Positions 7,237 through 15,524 of a stretch of 30,879 bases of DNA are shown one piece after another (the first letter of the stretch is position 1; each line of letters opens with the position of its first letter). The notes under the pieces were generated by a model. That model saw only the letters and a list, made by a program, of their open reading frames with translations. It ran no database searches and had not been told where the DNA came from. This DNA comes from a virus. The translations under genes and the position numbers were made by a program. The stretch lies in the IMG/VR virus record IMGVR_UViG_3300023179_000350, positions 1 to 30,879 of that record; one strand, 5' to 3'.

Positions 7237-9686
7237 TATTTAAACCTCTCGCTCATCGGTTCAAACATAGCCGACAATCCCTGTATTGCAAAATAGTTTT
7301 GTGCCTTCTTAGACCTGACTCGAAAAAATACCCATGATGCTCTTCTTTTTAGTAATGGAATATAAGTTCTAATTGGATAGGCTAAACCTGTTCCTATCCC
7401 CCATGGAATTGACCCCCATGCAAAACTTCCCCAAAGATCAGATCTAATTGGAGTTATTTCCGTATATTCGACATTAGAATCAAAATTACTTGCAAATCCT
7501 AATTCGATAGAAATAAAATCCGCAGCTCTAAATAACATTGTAATTTCTCGCCAATGTTTCAATATTCCAGGATTTTGACTGTCATTTTGTGACCATTCAA
7601 TTATTGATTCTATCGGTTCATAAGAATTTGCAGATCCAGTCGTAAAACCTGTAGCACTTTGAATTGTAACATTATTACCATTTACTGCAGTAACTACAGA
7701 ACTGACTGCTCCTTTTCTAATAATTTGATTTATTGCAATATTAGTAGCACTGGCAAGAGTTAAGACATTTCCATTAATGGAATTGATTGTAATAGGATAA
7801 GAGTCATCCACATAATCAGAAGAATTTAAAGATTTTCTCTCTCTGTATATAAATCCATCCACTCCGCCCATATATAGCCTATCATTAAATGAAATTCCAC
7901 AAGAACGATCATTAATATACTTAGTCCATGCGTTTGTGAAAAAATTAAAAACGTATGCTTCCGTAGGATATGAATCAGTTTCTAATGCCTTACAATAAAA
8001 AATATATTTACGATCAACTTCATAACTAATACCAAATGAACTCGTAAAGAAATTACTTATTATTTCTCTTTGCTGAATTTGGTCTTCAATTGGCCTTGAT
8101 AATACTTGTACTCCATTATCTGATATTGCTGTGATACCTTGATCTGTATAGCAATAAATTTGATTATTCATTCCAACTGCAGATTCAATAGATAATAAAG
8201 ATACTGTACTATCAAACAATGATACTCTAAGAGAGCTTGGGTCTTCTCCAATAATTCTATAAACTCCATCTTCCTTAATTACAAAAACAGAATCTCTCAA
8301 AGGTATTATTCTGAGGATCTCATTTGCTCTACTTCCTGCCTCGACATAGTTTAATAATGGGACTGCCTCTGGCTGCTGAACTTTACTAAAATAAATCCTA
8401 TTAGGATTCTCGTCATTAGTGCTTGAATTATTAGTTCCCGATGTACTTAAAACTGGGTTCCAACATGTAGTTCTTGATGAAGTAATATAAAATTCAGAAG
8501 TGATATAATCATTAGCTTGTATCCAAATTTTACCTGGCAAATCTCCAAATCCAGAAACATAATAAGCACTTATTATTGATTGATATAAATTAATTACCTT
8601 TACTAAACTTCTAGCAGTATCGGTAATGTTTGATGATGCAGTACCTGTAGTAGTAAGTTTAAATATTGCACTAGCAGGAGTTTCCGCAGATGTTGACGCA
8701 GTATAAATCACTCCATTAATAGTAATTGTATCGCCATTAACTAATCCAGGTGAAGTTCCAGTCGCAGATATTAAAGTTAAAAATATGTTTTGTCTGCCTT
8801 TGGTGTTGGCATAAAAAGTCATATTTTTATAAGTACAAATATCAACACAAAAAGGAGGTTCATCATTAGACTGTAATATTCCTTCTTGCGTTGGGGATGT
8901 GTAAAGAAATGCACCTCTAAGATCGTCTGGAGTTATATCCGTAAAAGTCACATATCCAGTTGATATGTCGCCAGAAGTAACATTCCCTTCATAGACTAAT
9001 TGTAAATCGTCTGGAGGCTCGATGCCTGTTCCAACTTGAACTGATCTATAAGCTTGATAAAAATACCCTACAGAAATATTATCAGGTATATAGAGAGTTA
9101 CATCTATCATTCTATTTCCCGATAAAGTATTAGTTATTGTAGCTCTCCCCGATGGAGACCCTAAAATCAAATTATCGTTTGCATCTTTGTATCCCCAAAC
9201 AAAACGATAAGCACAAGAATTATTATTACTTAAAAATCCACTTGTAGCACCAACGGAACAATACCCATCTAGTGCTCTTGGGGCTCCTGCATTAATCGGC
9301 TCATCACTAACGACCGACATTTTTTTAATGTTTGATGAAGTAGTAAAATAAAAGTTTTTATTTGCTTGAGTTGATTTAATTCTATGTCCACTCGGAGGAG
9401 AATATGTATTGCTATAGGCTGTAAATGTTCCGCTTCCGTTATCTCTTGCAAGTTTATTATTATAACTTACAATCAATGTTCCACTATAATCATATAATGC
9501 ATCTACCAATCCAGTATAATTACTTGGCAATTGGCCATATTTTGCCTGTCCTCTTCTTGGTTCGGCGACCGATCCTTTATCAATTACTATATTGTCTGCT
9601 CTCTGTAATGCTCCTTCTGGTATCTCACTAAATTGATTGGGATTTGTATATAATCCTGATATTTTAAGATTTAAAGCTTGTGCCAT
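7236..9686 (-). CDS. Tail nozzle / tail tube protein B-like
   Basis: 816 residues, almost wholly beta-strand. The start, ISGLYTNPNQFSEIPEGALQ, then ADNIVIDKGSVAEPRRGQ, is characteristic of podovirus proteins equivalent to T7 gp12 and P22 gp10, whose beta-propeller hexamer forms the distal tail tube. Propeller-like blades include VFVIKEDGVYRIIGEDP and YTDQGITAISDNGV. It follows the adaptor gene by four bases, the standard order. Ribosome site GGAAGTG precedes the ATG. The family is well supported by size and N-terminal sequence. Confidence 0.8.
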   Translation of the reverse strand: MAQALNLKISGLYTNPNQFSEIPEGALQRADNIVIDKGSVAEPRRGQAKYGQLPSNYTGLVDALYDYSGTLIVSYNNKLARDNGSGTFTAYSNTYSPPSGHRIKSTQANKNFYFTTSSNIKKMSVVSDEPINAGAPRALDGYCSVGATSGFLSNNNSCAYRFVWGYKDANDNLILGSPSGRATITNTLSGNRMIDVTLYIPDNISVGYFYQAYRSVQVGTGIEPPDDLQLVYEGNVTSGDISTGYVTFTDITPDDLRGAFLYTSPTQEGILQSNDEPPFCVDICTYKNMTFYANTKGRQNIFLTLISATGTSPGLVNGDTITINGVIYTASTSAETPASAIFKLTTTGTASSNITDTARSLVKVINLYQSIISAYYVSGFGDLPGKIWIQANDYITSEFYITSSRTTCWNPVLSTSGTNNSSTNDENPNRIYFSKVQQPEAVPLLNYVEAGSRANEILRIIPLRDSVFVIKEDGVYRIIGEDPSSLRVSLFDSTVSLLSIESAVGMNNQIYCYTDQGITAISDNGVQVLSRPIEDQIQQREIISNFFTSSFGISYEVDRKYIFYCKALETDSYPTEAYVFNFFTNAWTKYINDRSCGISFNDRLYMGGVDGFIYRERKSLNSSDYVDDSYPITINSINGNVLTLASATNIAINQIIRKGAVSSVVTAVNGNNVTIQSATGFTTGSANSYEPIESIIEWSQNDSQNPGILKHWREITMLFRAADFISIELGFASNFDSNVEYTEITPIRSDLWGSFAWGSIPWGIGTGLAYPIRTYIPLLKRRASWVFFRVRSKKAQNYFAIQGLSAMFEPMSERFK

Positions 9687-9689
9687 GTA

Positions 9690-10574
9690 TCACTTCCATA
9701 GATATCTTGCTATTCTATTCTTGGATGATATTTTCTTAGGCTGTGCATCCACTCTCGGACTAATTAAATTTCTATTATCATTCTCCATTTGTGCGTAAGT
9801 CAAAAGACTAGCTTGCAATCCATTAGTATCACCCATGTATTCCATAATTCTTACCACTACTGCTTGTATTAATAATGGTATTGTATCTTGTGGAATTTGT
9901 GCAAATGGCGATTCTCCTCTTGTAGTTACATAATAATTTGTCTCGATGTCTGAAGTATCTGTTAAATTTAACGTAGCACTTGATACCGTTCCTGCAGTTC
10001 TCTCTGCCATAATCTCCCAAGGTTGGTCATTGCTTACAATATCAATTAATGATCCTGTGGTTATGTTTGCAGGAAGATTAGTACTACATACAATCGATGT
10101 GTTAGTATTTACTGTGCTTATTATTGCAGTTCTCGAGGTTGATACTATCTCGGATGGTCGTCTATAATAATAGATTCTGAGTATTCCGCTTGAAATAGGC
10201 TGAGGAAATATTTTAATTTTATTTCCTTGAATATAATAACCACCAAAATAATCATTTATTTGTGATACTGTTATTCTAGGAATTGTTTGAAAAAATGAAT
10301 CCGATGTATTAGAGGTATATAAATTTATTTGATTAATTTTATTTCCAATTGCATTAGTAGGAATATTAATTTCAGTAGTGCTACCGTTTTGAGTATATTC
10401 ATCATACGTCAAAAAATAATCTTCCCTGACTGCTAATATATAAGGAATTATTCTATTCTGCAATTCCTCATTTAGCATTGCAATCAAGTCTGAATCTGTA
10501 AATAAATTCTGACTTGTTGGGATTAATGCCCTACGTTTTATTTGTGCGATTAATCCTGTGGATGTAAAATCCAT
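9690..10574 (-). CDS. Head-tail adaptor (gp4/gp11-like)
   Basis: 294 residues. The N-terminus (LIAQIKRRALIPTSQNLFTD, then DLIAMLNEELQNRIIPYIL) and a middle motif giving RIYYYRRPSEIV, followed by a late helical segment (DTIPLLIQAVVVRIMEYMGD), match the layout of podovirus adaptors that bind beneath the portal and dock the nozzle (T7 gp11, P22 gp4 role). A beta insert occupies about residues 150-210. It is followed directly by the nozzle gene. The role is inferred from domain layout and gene order. Confidence 0.75.
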   Translation of the reverse strand: MDFTSTGLIAQIKRRALIPTSQNLFTDSDLIAMLNEELQNRIIPYILAVREDYFLTYDEYTQNGSTTEINIPTNAIGNKINQINLYTSNTSDSFFQTIPRITVSQINDYFGGYYIQGNKIKIFPQPISSGILRIYYYRRPSEIVSTSRTAIISTVNTNTSIVCSTNLPANITTGSLIDIVSNDQPWEIMAERTAGTVSSATLNLTDTSDIETNYYVTTRGESPFAQIPQDTIPLLIQAVVVRIMEYMGDTNGLQASLLTYAQMENDNRNLISPRVDAQPKKISSKNRIARYLWK

Positions 10575-10578
10575 CTAA

Positions 10579-10884
10579 TTACATACCTTTTATTTTCATT
10601 CTGGCTTTAATTCTTGCTAATGCTGAATAAGGATCAATAAAGTCATCTTCCTCATTATTGCTTTCTTCATTATCATCTTCCATCTCTATTTCTGGAGTTT
10701 TATTTGATTCTAGTTTTACAATAGTAATCCCTTTCTTTTCTGGTTTTATCATTTCCTCTGACTCCATGGAATCCATTGATTCCATTTTATCTTTAGGAAT
10801 TAGTCTTGATAATTCCATATCGTCCATCTGAGATATGATATCCATTATCGCTTTCATTTTTGCATCTTTCATAAGACCTTGCAT
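10579..10884 (-). CDS. Small acidic virion-region protein
   Basis: 101 residues. Met-rich helical N-terminus (MQGLMKDAKMKAIMDIISQM), acidic middle with a run of Glu, Asp and Asn at about 68-82, and a basic end (ARIKARMKIKGM). The charge pattern suggests a partner-binding or assembly protein. I do not recognise a family. It sits between the tail-fibre accessory genes and the adaptor. Confidence 0.6.
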   Translation of the reverse strand: MQGLMKDAKMKAIMDIISQMDDMELSRLIPKDKMESMDSMESEEMIKPEKKGITIVKLESNKTPEIEMEDDNEESNNEEDDFIDPYSALARIKARMKIKGM

Positions 10885-10885
10885 T

Positions 10886-11110
10886 TTATTCGCTCCATAT
10901 TGGTTGGGGTTCGGTTGGGAAAATTGAGTTTTCTATTGGATTTATTATTAATTCTCTAAGTTGACTTCTATAGTTTTCAAAGTCTGATTTGTTTTGTAAC
11001 TTTACATCTGGCAATACTGACCAATCGGATTTAGCAATCAAATATTTTGCTTTTGACTTGCATGATTCTTTTTGTATTTCATGATATTTATTTTCATTGA
11101 GTATAATCAT
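10886..11110 (-). CDS. Tail-fibre assembly chaperone-like protein
   Basis: 74 residues. The pattern LIAKSDWSVLPDVKLQNKSD, then NYRSQLRELI and a Pro-rich end (FPTEPQPIWSE), matches the core of phage tail assembly chaperone domains, where an SDW motif is followed by YRxxLR. It lies two genes downstream of the tail fibre, as expected for a folding helper. Its ATG overlaps the previous stop (ATGA). Confidence 0.6.
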   Translation of the reverse strand: MIILNENKYHEIQKESCKSKAKYLIAKSDWSVLPDVKLQNKSDFENYRSQLRELIINPIENSIFPTEPQPIWSE

Positions 11111-11364
11111 TGAACTGCCATGCCTTTGTAGTCTGGATATTTTTCATCAAACTCTTCTTTTGTAAGACCAATGCCATCTGCATTTGATTCATTAATTTCT
11201 AGTTCCCAAGCTGACCTAAATTCTCTTGAAGGTAAATCTAAGGGAGATATTATTTTGTAATATAATCCACTTGGAACGTCTTTATCTGCAATTATTTTAA
11301 TATCAATATCTATTACAGGAGTTAATATTTTTAATCCTTCACTATCATTATATGCTATTTTCAT
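11107..11364 (-). CDS. Tail-fibre-linked small protein
   Basis: 85 residues: MKIAYNDSEGLKILTPV, then GLYYKIISPLDLPSREFRSA, then WELE and a charged end. This SREFRSAWE-type sequence recurs in small proteins next to tail fibres of aquatic phages, where the role is undetermined. It overlaps both neighbours by four bases (ATGA), so it is coupled to fibre and chaperone translation. An assembly or capping role is plausible but unproved. Confidence 0.6.
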   Translation of the reverse strand: MKIAYNDSEGLKILTPVIDIDIKIIADKDVPSGLYYKIISPLDLPSREFRSAWELEINESNADGIGLTKEEFDEKYPDYKGMAVQ

Positions 11365-12527
11365 CTAAATACCGCCACTGAAATATATGGTGCATCAATT
11401 ATGCTACCAGTATGGTCTATAACAGCTATTCTTGTCTGAGAAACTGTCGGATCAACAGTAACAGGAGACTCTGCCATTACACCTAATATCTGTGTATTGC
11501 TACCTGCGGTACAAATTGTAGAATAATTTATATCTGGCATTGGATTAGTAAAGTTTATTCTATATCTACCTACATTATCATCTACTAAAGTAGATATATT
11601 TCCGCTTGATCTAATTGATATAGTCCCAGTTCCGTTAAAGTTTACCCATGCACGACATAGGAAGCCAGGATAATGAGTTGACCCACCTGGAACGACTGCG
11701 GAAAGTTGACCGTCACCTGCAATATTAAATCTTGTAACCCTTCTATCGCTTGACCTACTCCCAGAAGGAGTAGTAGCCAAAGAAATAGTGCTAGAGCCAT
11801 CAGGGTTATGAACGAAAAAAATATGGCTATCGGTAATCCCTAAATTATTAGAAGAATCCAAAAATGATGTTTTAGCAACAGATGAACTATCGCTTTTTGA
11901 TATTATTTTAAGTCCTGTAAAATCTCCAGTTGTTCCAACCCTAGCATTATCATTTACATCTAAACCATTAATTGGGCTACTTGTCCTAATTCCTACTCTA
12001 TTATTTGCAGCATCAATAACAAAAGTATCACTATCAATATTTAATCCATTTGGGACGGATACTGCCGTGCCATTGATTGTAGTGGTATCTCCACTAGCAT
12101 CTCCTAAAGTCGTATTTCCATTTATAGTTAAATTTCCACTAGATTTAATGTTTCCAGTTATATCTAATGCTTCTGTTGGACTAGTTACATTTATTCCTAC
12201 TCTATTTGTTGTTGGATTTACTACTAATACATTTGTATCAATAGCTACTGCACCAATAATAGTTATTATATCACTTGTTGCATTTCCTAGATTTATATTA
12301 CCATTTAAAGTAGTTGTACCTGCAACAGTTAGAGTAGAATCTAAAGTCGTAGCTCCAGTTACATCAAGAGTTCCTGGTAAATCAACAGTAGTACCACTTG
12401 CAAGGCCTATTTTACCAAAAGCCGAAGCAGTTTGTACTGCAAAATCTGTAGCTTCATCACTCCAATTTGTATCTCCTGTCTGTGGATAATTAATTGATTC
12501 TCCATTGACATTGATAGTTATTGCCAC
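11361..12527 (-). CDS. Tail fibre / receptor-binding protein
   Basis: 388 residues starting at GTG. The first 60 residues are a short virion-attachment-like segment. Residues 50-210 are a beta-helical repeat region rich in Thr, Asn and Gly with NRVGI-x-x-SP-type repeats. The C-terminal domain (about 280-388: RAWVNFNGTGTISIR, then NFTNPMPDINY, ending ISVAVFR) resembles the tip domain common to tail fibres of aquatic phages. It probably forms a trimer and binds the host surface. Its place directly after the capsid gene, before adaptor and nozzle, is less usual than a position after the nozzle. The start uses AAGG within the preceding tiny gene. Confidence 0.78.
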   Translation of the reverse strand: MAITINVNGESINYPQTGDTNWSDEATDFAVQTASAFGKIGLASGTTVDLPGTLDVTGATTLDSTLTVAGTTTLNGNINLGNATSDIITIIGAVAIDTNVLVVNPTTNRVGINVTSPTEALDITGNIKSSGNLTINGNTTLGDASGDTTTINGTAVSVPNGLNIDSDTFVIDAANNRVGIRTSSPINGLDVNDNARVGTTGDFTGLKIISKSDSSSVAKTSFLDSSNNLGITDSHIFFVHNPDGSSTISLATTPSGSRSSDRRVTRFNIAGDGQLSAVVPGGSTHYPGFLCRAWVNFNGTGTISIRSSGNISTLVDDNVGRYRINFTNPMPDINYSTICTAGSNTQILGVMAESPVTVDPTVSQTRIAVIDHTGSIIDAPYISVAVFR

Positions 12528-12530
12528 GTA

Positions 12531-12599
12531 TTACTTACCTTTCTTTTTAGACATTGGTTTTTTAACTGGCATTTTAGAACCTGATTTTTTACCGTACAT
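12531..12599 (-). CDS. 22-residue Lys-rich peptide
   Basis: A 22-codon gene directly after the capsid gene, with a strong AAGGAG eight bases before its ATG. The product is almost all Lys, Ser, Gly and Pro (MYGKKSGSKMPVKKPMSKKK...). Similar tiny basic peptides occur beside capsid genes in other podoviruses, where DNA or capsid binding is only supposed. The strong ribosome site argues that it is translated. Confidence 0.65.
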   Translation of the reverse strand: MYGKKSGSKMPVKKPMSKKKGK

Positions 12600-12624
12600 G
12601 TTTATCTCCTTGTAGTATTTCAAA

Positions 12625-12646
12625 GAGAGGAGTATTGTCTCCTCTC
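12625..12646 (-). terminator. Hairpin after capsid gene
   Basis: A perfect eight-base stem (GAGAGGAG with CTCCTCTC) and six-base loop, 13 bases after the capsid stop and before the 22-residue gene. Only TTT follows on the transcribed strand, so it probably stabilises capsid mRNA or terminates partially, reducing tail-gene expression relative to capsid. Confidence 0.6.
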
Positions 12647-12658
12647 AGTTTTGTTGTC

Positions 12659-14170
12659 TTATGTTACTGTAAAGCCAGTAACTTTTGTACACTTAGCAGG
12701 AGCCATACATAAAAGAGCTTGATCTGCGTAAGCCCGCACTTCATAACCTGCGTTAGATGGAAGCTGTAAGAATATTTCTGTGCTATCCATTCCAGGTGTT
12801 TGAAAAGTAACATCTGTTGCACCTACTCTGATAAATTGTTTTTTGGGAATAATAAATACTTCCCCTGCTTTCACAATTGGATGAGGTTCAATTTCAATCT
12901 TTCCATTTGCACCATAGAAAGAAAGTTTCTGAAATCCATTTTCAGCAACATTATTTTTATAGGATTGGTCATACATTCTTAATCCTGACTGAGCTGCCGC
13001 TAATGTATTCCAAGCTGAAATTGGAACATAAGCACAAACATCCTCCATCAATCCTTGAGCAACTGCATTTTCAGTAGCTGAAATTATTGTGCTTAAAGAT
13101 AAGGCACCACTTGCAGTATATTCATTACCTTTGAAAAGAGTATAAGTTGTGTTTGTTATACCAAAGAGAGATCCTGAAGTTGTGATAATTTTATCTATAC
13201 CTAGGAAATCTTTACCTTTAGAAGAATTAAAATACACATAAATTCCACCGTTAAAATCTGCTTGTGCTACTGCCATTAATGCAGTTACACCTGTAGATGT
13301 TCCTGTAAGACCAATTCTTTTGTAAACTGGATCGATAGAAGAGATAGTGAAAACAGAATCAGAAGAAGAGGAAATCAAAGTAGAATTATCGTCTTTGTAA
13401 AACTGTAATTCAGCACCTACTTTACCTGCCCAAAGTCCAGTTGACCACTGTGCTTTATCTATATAATACCAAGCAGTTGTGGAAGATCTTTTTACGAATG
13501 GCCCAATAGTACAAGCTTTGGGAGCTGTTAAAGTTCCGCTTGTAGTATCTGGAATTGTAAAAGTTGTAGAACTTGCTTGAGTAGCAATAATACCTGTAGA
13601 AGCAGCACTAGACCCAGAATCATCTGTAAAACTTACTGTATCTCCAACAACCAAACCATGATTTGCAGTAGTAGTAACTGTGATTACAGTTGTAGCTCTT
13701 CCAAAAGTAGCAGTTCCGATAGAGTTATTAGGAGATCCTGATCCAGTTCCTAAAGAAGATCCACCATAGAAAGAGGAAAGTTCAAGCCTGTTAGACATTG
13801 ACTCAACCATATTTTCAAACAAAGTACTTGTAGCATCGGCAAAAGCTTCTTTGTTGGAAGTTGCAGCTGCGGCGGCTTTGTAGGAAATTTGAGATTGTAG
13901 TACTTTTTCCGCACCTCTTACTTGTGCGTTTTTGGTTCCCATTGCAAGAGCACCATTAAGAGCAAAAGCAGTTCCATCCCCATCGTTATAAGTAAAACCT
14001 TGTTCTGCTTGGAGAACTACTGGAACATTGTAATAATCACCAAGTTTTTTACGTCTTTCAAATGGAACTTCTTTGATAAATTTTGCGGACTCTGGGATTA
14101 GATTGATTAATGAATCCCCATAAATTTGCTTATAAAAGCCATTTAATGTGGCTAGTGTGTTTGCACTCAT
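12659..14170 (-). CDS. Major capsid protein
   Basis: 503 residues. The N-terminus (LNGFYKQIYGDSLINLIPES, then FIKEVPFERRKKLGDYYNVP) and later IPISAWNTLAAAQSGLRMYD are typical of podovirus HK97-fold capsid proteins. Residues about 145-215 form a Thr/Ser-rich beta insert (TTANHGLVVGDTVSFTDDSG) that could be a surface decoration domain. It lies immediately after scaffold in the packaging-portal-scaffold-capsid order. A 427-base leader with terminators and promoter-like elements precedes it, fitting high separate expression. GAGG serves as ribosome site. Confidence 0.88.
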   Translation of the reverse strand: MSANTLATLNGFYKQIYGDSLINLIPESAKFIKEVPFERRKKLGDYYNVPVVLQAEQGFTYNDGDGTAFALNGALAMGTKNAQVRGAEKVLQSQISYKAAAAATSNKEAFADATSTLFENMVESMSNRLELSSFYGGSSLGTGSGSPNNSIGTATFGRATTVITVTTTANHGLVVGDTVSFTDDSGSSAASTGIIATQASSTTFTIPDTTSGTLTAPKACTIGPFVKRSSTTAWYYIDKAQWSTGLWAGKVGAELQFYKDDNSTLISSSSDSVFTISSIDPVYKRIGLTGTSTGVTALMAVAQADFNGGIYVYFNSSKGKDFLGIDKIITTSGSLFGITNTTYTLFKGNEYTASGALSLSTIISATENAVAQGLMEDVCAYVPISAWNTLAAAQSGLRMYDQSYKNNVAENGFQKLSFYGANGKIEIEPHPIVKAGEVFIIPKKQFIRVGATDVTFQTPGMDSTEIFLQLPSNAGYEVRAYADQALLCMAPAKCTKVTGFTVT

Positions 14171-14347
14171 TCGAATACCTCGATAAATTTAATAATGCAG
14201 TTTAAAGACCTGCTAGTCTCGGTATGTCGAATCAGTTTAGACCCTTGTTGTAATAGTATTGCAGATATGTTTTAGCTTATAGTGTTGATCTATATCGACC
14301 AATTATAGGAATTTTGCCATACTATTTTTATTTGTCAAGCAAAATTT

Positions 14348-14373
14348 AAAAAAATCCCCCTGGAGGAGAGGGA
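14348..14373 (-). terminator. Intrinsic terminator 2 upstream of capsid gene
   Basis: On the transcribed strand TCCCTC pairs with GGGGGA (one G-U) around a seven-base loop, followed at once by seven T residues. It lies just before the promoter-like elements of the capsid gene. Confidence 0.7.
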
Positions 14374-14420
14374 CAAGGTTTTTTGGAAAATTGGGAAAAC
14401 AATGAGATAATTATGTAACA

Positions 14421-14473
14421 AAAAAAGAAAACCCATGACCTATAGTTTTCGAGGACTTGGAGTCATGAGTTTT
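14421..14473 (-). terminator. Intrinsic terminator 1 after scaffold gene
   Basis: A 12-base stem between 14462-14473 and 14428-14439 (AAAACTCATGAC with GTCATGGGTTTT, one G-U in the leftward RNA), loop of 22 bases, then C and a run of six T residues. The wobble pairs only on the leftward strand, supporting that direction. It would end transcripts from the portal-scaffold genes. Confidence 0.72.
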
Positions 14474-14597
14474 TTAGAAATTTTATATAAGGGAGGTAAA
14501 CCTCACTCACATCCAAAAAAAATGTTATAACCCGAAAACCGAAAACCAATATAAATAGAAGTGATTCCCAAAGTCACGACAAACTAAATCCAAATTA

Positions 14598-15503
14598 TTA
14601 AGATCTTATTCTTTCGGCAAGTTCTTTTCTCCATTCTTCTTTTGTAATCTTCTTATTATTATTTTGTTTCGGCTTGGGTTGAGATTGATTAGGCTGAGAT
14701 TGATTTGTCTTTAGCCTAGCAAGATCATCTTGCCTGATTTGCTTAAGGAGATCCTCCCCAATATAATTAATCCTTTTGTTGGGATCAAGTGACTTGAGAA
14801 TTTGAGCGTTAAGATTCCTAAAGTCTTCCTCTACCAAAGGAATAATCTGTTTAACATTAATCGCAATTCCTTTTTGTTCAGCAATCAACATGTAGTTTGC
14901 AATTCTCTTTACTACTTCAGGACTCCTAGGGAGAGAACTACTATCAAGTGCATCAATAATCTGGCCTGTGATTTCTTGTTCAGCCTGTTGCACTGCAAAT
15001 TGCATTTGTTCTTGCTCTCTTCTGGAGAGTTCTTCTTTATATTGTCTTTCAAGTTCTTCTTTTTCGGATCGGACTCGCCTAAGCTCTCTCTCATTTTCAG
15101 GTAACATATCCTCTTCGATTACTTGAGTAAGATATTCTTCTGCTAATTGTCTAGGATTGTATCCTGCTTTTTCGAGCAATTGCCAAGGATTAGTCTGGAT
15201 TAAGTCTGCAATCTCTTTGACTAGCTTCTCTTGATGCCTTGCGTTACGTGTAGCAATATCAGAAGTTTTCTGTGCTTTGTAACTGGAAACCATAGTCTTA
15301 AATTCTTTGTCAGTGATAGACTCATTTTCTGGCAATCCCCAAAGGGCTTTAAGTTGTCGCTCATTGATTTGCATGACTTGACCACCAACTTCTACTTTGG
15401 CTTCTCTAATCGGTATCTCGGGAGTTGATTGTACTACTTCCCCTGATTCCTGTATTTCAGATGGGACTGACTCCTCAATCGCTTCTGTACTATTTTCTTC
15501 CAT
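14598..15503 (-). CDS. Scaffolding protein
   Basis: 301 residues, highly charged and mainly helical. Acidic N-terminus (EENSTEAIEESVPSEIQES), coiled coil at about 130-185, then a Gln/Pro/Asn linker and a basic helical C-terminus (KKITKEEWRKELAERIRS). The basic C-terminal helix is the usual capsid-binding element of P22-type scaffolds. Position between portal and capsid genes supports the call. No protease is seen, so removal would be by exit rather than cleavage. Confidence 0.8.
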   Translation of the reverse strand: MEENSTEAIEESVPSEIQESGEVVQSTPEIPIREAKVEVGGQVMQINERQLKALWGLPENESITDKEFKTMVSSYKAQKTSDIATRNARHQEKLVKEIADLIQTNPWQLLEKAGYNPRQLAEEYLTQVIEEDMLPENERELRRVRSEKEELERQYKEELSRREQEQMQFAVQQAEQEITGQIIDALDSSSLPRSPEVVKRIANYMLIAEQKGIAINVKQIIPLVEEDFRNLNAQILKSLDPNKRINYIGEDLLKQIRQDDLARLKTNQSQPNQSQPKPKQNNNKKITKEEWRKELAERIRS

Positions 15504-15524
15504 GTTAATTTCCTTTAAAATTTA

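Larger units (their letters stand above)
14171..14597 (-). promoter_or_regulatory. Capsid gene leader and promoter region
   Basis: The longest gene-free stretch. Transcribed leftward it holds two tandem terminators, then a perfect TTGACA (14333-14338) and a perfect TATAAT (14302-14307), then about 135 bases of untranslated leader. The two hexamers are 25 bases apart, too far for one ordinary sigma-70 promoter, so each may belong to a separate promoter or one is chance. No open frame with a ribosome site was found in it. Confidence 0.55.

Noticed and set aside
14302-14338. One sigma-70 promoter using TTGACA and TATAAT
   Set aside because: The 25-base spacer is too long for a single ordinary promoter; kept only as promoter-like elements.
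14560-14582. Hairpin GTGA...TCAC after scaffold gene
   Set aside because: Only four to five pairs and no T-run.
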